The notes beneath the pieces are model-generated. The model had not been told where the DNA came from. It was given only the letters and a program-made list of their open reading frames with translations, and did no database searches. From the NCBI GenBank assembly GCA_964035545.1, contig OZ037766.1, forward strand, positions 3,821,722-3,885,721: DNA of 64,000 nucleotides, in the 5' to 3' direction. The stretch comes from Bugula neritina. Taxonomy: Eukaryota; Bryozoa; Gymnolaemata; Cheilostomatida; Bugulidae. Position numbers and translations under genes: made by a program. Positions within the stretch are counted from its first letter, which is position 1, and each line of letters starts with the position of its first letter. Below are positions 40,701-52,700 of this stretch, one piece after another.

Positions 40701-43700
40701 TCGTTTAACGTTAAATCTCCGGTTACGTGATCTTGATATATATGATTTAAATTTTTTCCGTCTTGAGGAAATAAGCAAATAAAATTAGCGTTTTCTCGAA
40801 TAGTATTTCTAGGTAGCTTAAAATAATTTTGCGACAAATAAAAGCAATCGACGTTATTGTGTCGTCCTCTTACGTAATAACTTTCGCAAGTTTTTTGTTT
40901 TTCCAACATTAAATCATCGAATATTATTAAATTTTTATTACTAGCGTCTAATTCGCTAGGATCATAAACGTCGTCACTAGATTCTATAAATTCAGCGTTT
41001 ATATTACCGTTACCCTTACTATTTTTTAAAACACGATTTACGTTTATACTCGAATTTATTATCGCGTCACTATTTTTAAAAAAATTTAAAATTTCTTCTT
41101 TAGTTAATTTACGTTCGAAAGCTTTCCTCATATTTATATATTCGGGTTGAGAAAGGCTTTTACCGTAAATCATAAGTTTATCATAATCGAGCCAATTAGG
41201 TTGTAATAGTAAGTTACAAAGTAACGTAGTTTTACCGCATCCAGACTTTCCAACGATAAGACCTCTTATGCTTTTAGGAAGTAAAGGATTATTATTACGA
41301 TTAATTTCGTTTTTCCACGAAAGATTTTCTATTTCCATTTATTATAATAAATGTATTGTTGTAAGTGTAAAACTAAAACGAAAACTCTCAATTACGAAAA
41401 GAGAGTAAGTAAAAATAATAGACTAATGGGTTACGGTAATTGCGGTCAATGCGGATGTAAAAAAACTACATTCGTTGGGTCGGGTTTAGCTAATAATTTA
41501 ATAAATAATTTACCCTTCGAATTGCATTATCCAGGCCATAATTTTTTAGGACCGGGTACTAAATTAAATAAACGTCTTAATGACGATATGACTCCTAAAG
41601 AATGGAGTAAACCGGTAGATCGAGACGACGCTATAGCTATGAGACACGACGTATGTTACGCGCTTAATAAAGATACTAAGACTAGAAACGAAATATGTGA
41701 TAAAAATATGCTAGACGAACTGAAAGCTATACCTAATCCTACGCCCTTCGAACAGCGACACAGTCGTTTCGCCTCGGCAATAATAGGTGCGAAAAAACGC
41801 TTAGGATGGGGATGGACGAACGAGTTAGCCGAAGAACTACATAAACCCGTACAAAAAAAATTTCGTAAAAGACGAGTTTGGGTATCGGGTATCGATAATA
41901 TTTGGGCGGCCGACTTGGTTGATATGACTGAATTCGCTAAATTTAATAACGGTTATAAATATTTACTAACGGTAATAGACGTGTTTTCAAAATACGGTTG
42001 GATAATACCTTTAAAAAATAAGACTGGAAAAGCGACGGCTTTAGCTTTAAAAACAATTTTAACTCGTCGTAAGCCACAACATTTATGGGTTGATAAGGGA
42101 AAAGAATTTTATAACAAAGACGTAAAGTCTTTAATAGACTTATATTCTACGGAAAATGAAGAAAAGTCTAGCGTAGTAGAAAGGTGGAATAGAACAATGA
42201 AAGAGCGAATGTTTAAATATTTTTCGGCTAATAATACTTATAAATATATAGACGTACTAAAAGATTTAGTAAAACGATATAACGAGACTAAACATTCGTC
42301 TATTGGAATGACACCGATTGAAGCTAGTAATCCTTCTAACGAAAATAAAGTACGCGTGAAATTATATCCAAACTTACCAGCGCTTTCTAAACCTAAATTC
42401 GCTGTGGGTGATAGGGTGCGTATACCGCGTAAGAAACGAACGTTTGAAAAAGGTTATACAGTTAGATGGACGGAGGAGGTGTTTACTATAAATAAAATAT
42501 TATATACTAATCCAACGACTTATAAATTAACCGACTCGGGAGGAGAAGAAATTCAAGGATCTTTTTACGAACGGGAATTACAAAAGACGAGTCAAGAAAT
42601 GTATAGAATAGAGCGCGTAATTAAAAAGAAAGGTAAAAAGGCTTTAGTAAAATGGTTAGGTTATCCCGATTCTCAAAACTCTTGGGTAAATTTAAACGTT
42701 TTAGAACGATTATAGTGGACACTAGACACAAAAGTGGACACAAATGTGGACACTAGACACAAAAGTGGACACTAGACACAAAAGTGGACACAAAAGTGGA
42801 CACAAATGTGTTTGTGTCCATAAAAAGTAGACACAAAAGTGGACACAAATTAAACGTAAAGTGGACACAAATTAATATATAATAAATGAGTTACTTAAAG
42901 ATTTACGACCCTATAAAAAGAGATAAAACCGTACAAGATTTTATTTCTCGAAAGAATAAATTAAAAGAAAATTTTAAACGAGAACGCGAGCGAGAATTAA
43001 ATGCCGCGATGGCTCAAGAAAAATATTTTGAACCCGTAATTGCTTCGCAAGCTCAAACGACTGACGCGTTAAAACAATTGCTTACATTACCCAATTATAA
43101 TGTTCAACCGGCTATAACGGATGGAGTTATAAATTTAGACGAATTTACTCAAAACGCTTTAGCTGGCTTAGAACCCGGTGCTTATAACGTAAAGTGGGAT
43201 GGTAATAGACACGTTATTGGTACAAAACCTATAAGTTTTAACGATGGTAAAATAATTTTTGACAACGAAGAATATCCGGCGACTAGAGGACTTTTAAGTC
43301 TTTTAACGCGTAAAACGCCTATAGGATACAATGATAATGATTTAGCGAATTACGCTAATATACTCGATAATAGCGGCGCTATATATCAAAGTAAACACGG
43401 TCCTATAGATAAAAATAGTGAAAAATGGAAAAATATTGTTAGACCTATTTGGGAACAATTATATCCTCAGAGAGCGAAACTCGCCAATAGTAAAAAAGCT
43501 AAAAGGCAAGTCGGTGATGGAGTAGTATATTTATCGTCTGATCCTAACGCTTTAGTAGAACGACTCGAACTTTTAATTTCTAGCGCTAAAGCCGGAAATA
43601 CGGGGGTACGAAACGAAATTGTGTCTATATTAGACGAATTACTTAGAATGAAAATTATTACTCGTGACTATTATAAAAGTATTCTCGTATAATAAATGTA

Positions 43701-46700
43701 CGTTTATGATAAAAGACAACGATTACAAAGACACTACGCGGGTGGTGGAATATTTGATACCATTAGGAATGTAGTAACTAAAATAGCTAGTAATTCCAGC
43801 GTAAGAGAATTAGGTAAAAAGGCTATAGCTAAAGCGGGTACCGCGGCCGGTGAAAAAATTGTTAACGCGATTAAAAAAAGAAGGTTGAACGCGATTAAAA
43901 AAAGAAGTTTGAACGCTAAAAGTCAAGCTATATTACAAAAACTTAGTTTAGCTAAAAATGTATTAAATAATAGTAATATAAGTAATATTTTAGAAGGAAG
44001 CGGACAAGCTATAGCTTATTAAGAAATTATTTTACTATAATAAATGGATTCTCTAAACATTACACAAAAAATTGTACTCGATACGAGCGTAGAGCGCGAT
44101 CAAGTGCACGAATACGAACCCGTAACGGGAACGAACTTAAATACTCCCAGTGAAATTAGAATAGTTATTAATCAACAAGATTTGTACGTTCAGCCGAGTA
44201 AAAGTTATTTGATTATCGAAGGTCGTTTAACTAAAGCCGATGGAACCGCTTACGCCGACGCCGACTTAGTAACGTTAACGAATAACGGTATGGCTTATTT
44301 GTTTAAAAGTATTAGATATCAACTCGACGGACATGACTTGGAATATATAAATAATCCCGGGCACGCTTCAACTATGATGGGTTTACTAACTTATCCCGAC
44401 GACTACGGTAAGTCGAGAGGTCTTAATCAGTTGTGGTCAAAAGATACTACCGCAGCCGCTGCCGCCGCTAATTTAGGTTTTAACGCGCGTCAAATTTATA
44501 TTATACAAAAGCCAGATCCTAAAGGTACTTTTAGTATTAAAGTGGATCTTAGACATTTGTTCGGATTCGCTGACGATTACGAAAAAGTATTATACGGTAT
44601 AAAACATCAACTAACGCTAGTACGTGATACTAATGATAATGCCATATTTAGAGCTAACGGCGTAGACGCGGGAAAAATAACGTTAGATAAAGTATCGTGG
44701 TGGATGCCTCACGTAACGCCTAGTTTTGAAATGAAGCATAAACTTTATAAAATTATAGAGAGTAAAACGGAACTACCCCTAATTTATAGATCTAGATGGT
44801 GTGATAGTATCGCGGTGCCGCAAACTACAAACTTTACGTGGCGTTTGGGTTCTAGAGGAGATACGGAAAAACCTAAATATATTATCGTAGGTTTTCAAAC
44901 GGATAAGAATGAAAGTCAAACGACTAATCCAGCCGTATTCGATCACGTTAACGTTAAAAGCGTATACGCGATGTTAAATAGCGAGCGGTATCCCGAAGTT
45001 GATTACGATATAGATTTTGCTAAAATGAAGTTTAGTAGAGTGTACGGAGACGCTTCTAAGTTTTGCGGAGAATATTACGGTATAAACGAGCTAATCGCTT
45101 ATTCAAATGTATTACCTTCGGAATATAAAGATCTTTACGCTTTGTTCGTAATAGACGTTAGTAAGCAAAGCGAGGCTCTTAAAAGTAGCGTAGCCGATAT
45201 TCAATTGAGAGTTCAGTTTAGTCAAAATGTACCGGCTAATACTCAAGCGTACGCATTAATTCTATCGGATAAAACTATGTCTCTCAGTTCCGATGGAAAC
45301 AATTTAAAAGTTATATAAATGGATAATAGAATTTTAAGAGAAATTGCTGATAATACGGCTTCTAAACAAACGATGACTATAGGAGTTACCGATACTAAAA
45401 CGAGAATAATTACTCAACTTAATCCGCCTATAGAATTAAATAAAAATAAAAAATACGAAATGTGTCTTATTAGTTTAGATACGTTTTATTCTTTTCCAAA
45501 TATTAGTACCGATAGAAATTCCTATAGATGGTCTAAAGATGGTGGTACTACGTGGCATTTAGTTTCGTTACCAGTCGGAGTGTACGAATTAGATCAACTA
45601 GAAGAAGCTATTCAAGACGAAATAGTAAAAGAGGGGGGTAATAGAAACGGTATTACTTTACAAGCTAATAAAGTAACTTTTAGAATTATACTTAAATTAA
45701 AACCAAATTACCAAATAGATTTTAACGTTGAAAATTCTTTAAGAGACGTTTTAGGTTTTAACGCGGCGATATATAATCAACCTTATATCGAAGCTACGAA
45801 CATAGTAAATATTTTAAATATAAACGCTATACACGTACAAGTTGATTGTATTAACGGAAGTTATATCGATGGTACTTATAAACCCGTTATTTATTCATTT
45901 TTTTCGAGCGTTAGTCCGGGATATAAAATAATAGAAAAACCTCATAATTTAATATACTTACCCGTTCACGTTAAATATATTAAGACGTTAACCGTTACGG
46001 TAACCGATCAAAAAGGTAATTTATTAGATCTTAGCGGCGAACAACTTTCGATAAGATTTCATTTAAGAGAAGTTTAATGTATTATATAAATGGGTTATTG
46101 CGAAATTATAGGAAACGTGCCGCAGGCGCAAAAACAAAAAATAATGAACGCTTATAGAAGCGGTAAGGGTTGCGTTATTAAATTGCCTCTCGAAAGTGGA
46201 AATGATAAACTAGTCGTTACGAAAACGCAAAACGATAATATTTTAAAAGCGTTAAACGCGAATAAAAAAAATATAACGCTCGAAATGTCTCCGTCATTAG
46301 TAAAAACTAACGCGTCAATGAGCGGAGGATTTTTAGGAGCTCTATTGGGTATAGCCACGAGAGTAATACCTACGCTATTAAAAACTATTATACCCGGCGT
46401 ACTTTCCGGAGCCGCTAGCGCGGGAGTTGAAAGAGCTATTAAAGGTAAAGGTCTTTATTTGAAAAAAGGCGGATGCGTATGTTCCGTAGAACCTAATTTA
46501 AACGGTTCTATTACTTTAAAACCAGTCGCGTCGTCTAATTTAATGAAGGGTAACGGTTTATATTTAAAACAAGGTTCTAGCTATATAAAAGGCGAAGGTT
46601 TAATTTTAGGTCCGAATAGTCCGTTTAAAAACATTCCTCTTTTAGGTATGCTATTATAGTTAAAGAAAACATATATAAATGGCAACAGTAATTACTTATA

Positions 46701-49700
46701 AAAGCCTCGACGGCACCCCGATTACCGAAACAATATATAAAAACAATGATTGTGAAAAACGAGTATACGAAGGCGGTGATATTAAAGAAAGAATTATATA
46801 TAAAAAATTTAATATATTAGACGAAATGAATAATTCAACTAATGAATGCGGATTACTTGAAGAAATTACTTATAATAATAAAAAAGAAATTATTTATAAA
46901 GAAGATAATGGAAAAATAAAAATAAAAACTATTTACAAAACTAAAGAAATAATTCAAGAACTTAATGTAGGTTTAATGAATTACGCGGCGGCTAGAATAC
47001 CGTCATTCTTTACTAAACTAAAATACGCCGAAGACGAAATAAAAAAAAGAAGAAATGACGCTTTACATTAAAATATTATAGTTAAAGAAAACATATATAA
47101 ATATACGGATATTTTTGTATTGAACTCCCTTTTTTAATTAATTATAATATATAATTAATTAACAAATGTTGTTACGAGCGATTATTATATCGCTTTTTTT
47201 ATCCAATATTACGTTATTAATATTTTTATATTTTTCGGTTATAGCGTCATACTCCTGTTCGTCTATATGAGAGTCGCTTAAAAATTTTGATAACATAGAA
47301 TTAATTTCTAATTTTGAATCTTTTATAAACGTATATATATCTAAATACATTAACGTAGATTTAATTAATTTAGTATCTTGAGAAGAAATAGAAGTAGTAA
47401 TTACACTCATTATACTTACTATTATAGATAATGGAAATAACGTTTGTTTAGTAACGTTAGCGTTTATTAACGCCGTAATAATAACGCCGCATATTAAATT
47501 CGTTGTACCGCATAATCCCGAAATTATTTTTAACGATTTTGATAACCAATTAAAACAATTAAGTTTTTGCTCGTATTCGTTTTCTAATTTAATAATTTCA
47601 TCGTTTAAAAGTTCTAATTTTTCTCGTCGAAAGTCCATTTATATAAAAAAATGATTTTTATTATTTTATTATTTTATAATATGGATCTTACCGTTGAATT
47701 ACTCGATAAACTAATAGCTGAAACCGAACAAAAAAAATATACACCGTTACTCGAATATTTATATATACCAGTAATTAATAATATATCTCTTAAAGAAATT
47801 AATTTTAGAACGAGAAAACAAATTCCTAACATTAATAAATATTTTTATATAAAAAGTATTTTAAAACGCGAAGCTTATAAACGAAAAGAAGAAAATAGAG
47901 ACGTATAACAGCCCACGTTAGTTTCTCAGTATTATTACTTATTTTACATAAGTAATAATATTAAAAATTGATATTACTATTAAAGAATATATTATATAAA
48001 TGGAGTTCAATACAAAAATTACCGTAAAAGCTTTAAAAGCTTTAGCTAAAGAAAGAGGATTGAAACGATATTCTCGTTTAAAAAAAGCCGAACTTATACG
48101 GCTATTATCACCTATGGACGAACCCGTTCCGAATATAGGACAACCCCCGTTAATACCTACACCCGTAAAAAAAATTATGCGAGAAATATTTACGCAAACT
48201 ACGCGTAATATAAAAAAATGGGTTATAAAGCCAATTACAAAAATTATAAATCCAATTAAGGATAAAATTATGGCTTTATATAATCAGCCTAAACTTAAAG
48301 AACAAGCCGCTAACGGTTGGTTTCAAACTTATGAAATTAAAGGTTTACCCGGATACGATATAGATTCGTTTTGCAAATTAATAAAACTAAACGTACTAAA
48401 GTTATTAAAACCTACTATAAAAATTAAAATATTTATATATTGCGAAATGAAAAAGCATAATATGAGTACCGGAGAAACTATTGTAGAAATTATGCCATTT
48501 ACATCAAATATTGAAACTATATTAGAGTCTACAAATATTAATGAAATATACGATGAAATAATTGAACGTATAAAAGAAAATTTTGCTTCGTTAAACGCGA
48601 AAGGAAGTAGCTGGATGTTTAAAGCCATTAAAAAAATGGAAATTAATATTAATAAATATCAACCTCTTAACGGATCATCGTGGATTGATCTTCCGAAAGA
48701 AATTAAATTAAAGAAAGCCGTAATAAATCCTAAAAATGAGGATAATAAGTGCTTTATGTGGGCCATTTTAATGAGTGTTCATACGCCTAAAAACCATCCC
48801 GAAAGAATTAATAATTATAAAGAATACGTTAATAAATTTTCGTGGGAAGGCGTTGAATTTCCCGCTACTAAAAAATCTATTGACGCTTTCGAAGAGGCTA
48901 ATTCTAATATAGGAATTAATGTATTTACGTGGGACGGTAAAACAATAAATTTATGGAAAAAAACTAAAAATCAGGGTAAAATTATAAATTTATTTTATAT
49001 AAGCGATGACAAAAAGAGTCATTACGCTTATATTAAAAATTTAAATAAATTACTAGGTTCGCAAATAAATAAACGCGTTAGCGCTAAACATATTTGCGTA
49101 AATTGTATGAATTCGTGTAGATCTAACGAATCTTTAAAAAAGCATCAAGATTGGTGTTTAACGAATGACGGTGTAACTACGGTCTTTCCGAAAATAGAAA
49201 ATAAAATAAAATTTCAATCTAGTCACCATTGCCGTAGTATGAGAGTACCGTTTGTGATATACGCGGACTTTGAATGTTTTACTAAGCCTATACAAAGTTG
49301 TCAGCCTAATTCTCAAGAAAGCTATACTAACCAATATCAACAACACGAACCATCAGGTTTCGGATATTATATAGTAAGCGTTACCGGCGAGTGCGAGTAC
49401 AGAAGTTATACTAAGCAATACGAAGACGAAAATATTGGTGAACTGTTTATGAAATTATTAGAACTCGACATTAAAAACTTGTACAAAAAACATAAGTTTC
49501 CTAAACCAATGAAAATTTCGGCTAGCGAACAAGAGTCTTTCGAATTAGCTGAAATTTGTTATATATGCGAAGAAAAATTGGGTAATGACAGAGTGAGAGA
49601 TCACTGTCACTTAACCGGAAATTATAGAGGAGCCGCGCATAAAAATTGTAATTTAAATTATAAAATTCCAAAATTTTATCCAATATTTATTCATAACTTG

Positions 49701-52700
49701 TCGGGTTATGACGCCCACTTATTTATTAAAAATTTAGGCGGTGAACCTTCGTGTATACCTAATACCGAAGAAAAATATATATCTTTTAGTAAAAAATTAT
49801 TAGTAGACGAATTTACCAATAAAGAAGGTGAAAAAATTAAAGTTACGCGTGAAATTCGCTTTTTAGACTCGTATAAATTTATGAGTTCTAGTTTAGCGAG
49901 TTTAGTAGCGAATTTAAAACGCGATGACTTTAAACATTTACAAAAACATTATATAAAAAAACAATTAGACTGTTACGCGGAAAAACAATTAGACTTATTG
50001 TTAAGAAAAGGAGTATTTCCGTATGACTATTTTAATAACGTAAGCGTGTTGGATGAAACATTTTTACCACCAAAAGAAAAGTTTTACTCGAGTTTAACCG
50101 AGAGTAATATAAGCGATGAGGACTACGAGCACGCTCAAAACGTTTGGCAGGAGTTTAATATGAAAACGTTTAGAGAATATCACGACTTGTATATGAAAAT
50201 CGATGTATTACAGCTAGCCGACGTTTTTGAAAATTTTAGAAACGTATGTCTCGAGCACTATAAATTAGATCCGGCTTGGTATTATACAGCTCCGGGTTTA
50301 AGTTGGGACGCTATGCTTAAAACCACTAAATTAGAGCTAGACCCAATTACCGATGTTGACCAATTACTCTTCTTTGAAAAGGCTATTAGGGGCGGTGTAA
50401 GTATGATCAGTCATAGGTACGCTAAAGCCAATAATAAGTACATGGAAAATTATAACGCTAGCGAGCCTAGCAGTTATATTACTTATTTAGACGCTAACAA
50501 TTTATACGGTTGGGCTATGTCCAAAAATTTACCTACGGGTAATTTTAAGTGGATGACTGAAAAACGGTGTAAAGATTTAGAAAAAAGTTTAAATTTTCCA
50601 CCTAGCTTCTTGGAAGTAGACTTAGAATATTCTAAAGAGTTACACAACTTTCATAAAGATTATCCATTCTGCCCCGAGAGATTAACGATTAATAAAGTGG
50701 AAAAATTAATTCCAAATTTAAATAATAAAAAGAATTACGTTATACACTACGAGGCATTAAAACAGTGTCTTATGTACGGCTTAAAGCTTACAAAAATTCA
50801 TAAAGGTATAACCTTTAACGAATCCAATAAACTTAAAGAGTATATAAATTTAAATACTAAGCTGAGAACTTTAGCTCGAAGCGATTTTGAAAAAGATTTC
50901 TTTAAGCTTATGAATAATTCCGTGTTTGGTAAAACGATGGAAAATATACGTAATAGAATTGACGTTAAATTAGTTACTAGCGAAAGCGAAGCGAAAAAAT
51001 TAACTAATCAACCTAATTTCAAAGGTTATACAATATTTTCCGAAAATTTAATAGCGGTTCATATGAACGTAACGAAATTAAAGTTTAATAAACCCGTATA
51101 TTTGGGTGCGGCTATATTAGACATTAGTAAAACTCTAATGTACGACTTTCATTACGAGTATATTAGACTTAAATACGGTAATAAAGCTCAGTTACTGTTT
51201 ACGGATACAGATAGCTTAATGTATCACGTGCAAACTGAAGACTTTTATAAAGATATATTACCGGATATCGAAAATAAATTTGATACGAGTAATTATCCTG
51301 AAAATCATAAATTATTAAATAATAAAAATAAAAAGGTAATAGGTATGTTTAAGGATGAAGCCGGCGGTAAACAAATTACAGAATTTGTAGGCCTAAGAGC
51401 TAAGTTATACTCTTACAAGATAGATGGTATAGAAGAAAAAAAGTGTAAGGGTATTAATAAGACTACTCGTAATAATCGTATAACGTTTGACGATTATAAA
51501 GAGTGTTTATTAACGCGGCGAGATCAGCTTAGAACGATGAATGTACTAAGAAGTCATAAGCATACGATGTACGCTGAAACTATAAATAAAGTAGCGTTAT
51601 CATCCGAAGACGATAAAAGAATAATACTAGAAGACGGTATAACAACGGTTCCTTACGGTTATAATAAATGAGTATAAAATTAGAGAATAAAGCTTTATCA
51701 AATATTGAATTAGAGTTTGCTATTAAAAAATTAAAAATACCGCGTTTTAGAGGAGTATTTTCAAAAAACGATTTACCCGATAAACCGCGTAAAAAAGAGT
51801 GTGGTATATTAAATTTAGACAATTTAATGGGTAACGGTACTCATTGGGTAGCTTGGTATAAAAATAACAATAAAAAATATTATTTTGATAGTTTCGGATT
51901 ACATCCACCGCTAGAAATAATGAAATATTTAAAACCACCTATATTTTATAACACGGAACGAGTACAAGAATTCGGTACCGTTATATGCGGACACTTGTGT
52001 TTATATTGGCTTAAAGAAATGTCTAAACACGAGTCACCTCAATTAATTATAAATAAATTACTTATATAAATGAGTTCGGTTTATATTTTTGGAAATTCGG
52101 CTAAAGCCACTATAATAAATGAAAAACCGTATATTACAAAAATCATAATTCCATCAGAATTTTATTGTAGTTCTAGCGGATTCGGAGGTACGTTAATTAA
52201 AGATTTTTTAGTTGATGAACCGATTGAAATAACGAATATACTAGTACAATTTTACGGTGAACAAGCTCACAATACTAAAGAACTTTATTGGACTGATAAG
52301 CGAATAGGCTTACAAGTTCGAAATAGCGCTGAAATATTCGGAGTATCCGATGAAAATACTTTTTATGATATAAGCGGTAGCGAACATAATCTCCCGTTTA
52401 GCGAAATAAGCGTTAATAAAGTTATTGAAGCTAATAAAGACTTTTCAATATCAATAGCGCTATCAAAAACTTATCCTAGTCATAAACCTAGCGACGTAAT
52501 TTTAACCGATACTCCCGCTAGTGAAATAACTACCGCGGCGTTACCTTTTCATTACGTATTAATAAAACTTTATTATAATTATAAATGAATATCTATAAAT
52601 TTAGTAAAGTCAATATAACGACTAATAAAGCGTATATTACGAGTATTATACCTAAACACGAATTTTATTATTACGAAGATATTAATAGCTTTACGGTAGA

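Noticed and set aside
41351-42715. Inactivating deletion in the integrase (only 28 residues between the second Asp and the Glu)
   Set aside because: The surrounding sequence is well preserved and in frame, so a lineage-specific short loop is more likely than damage; reported as unusual spacing instead.
42716-42872. CRISPR-like or coding repeat between element genes
   Set aside because: Units of 11-16 bases without spacers and no open frame; a short direct-repeat array.
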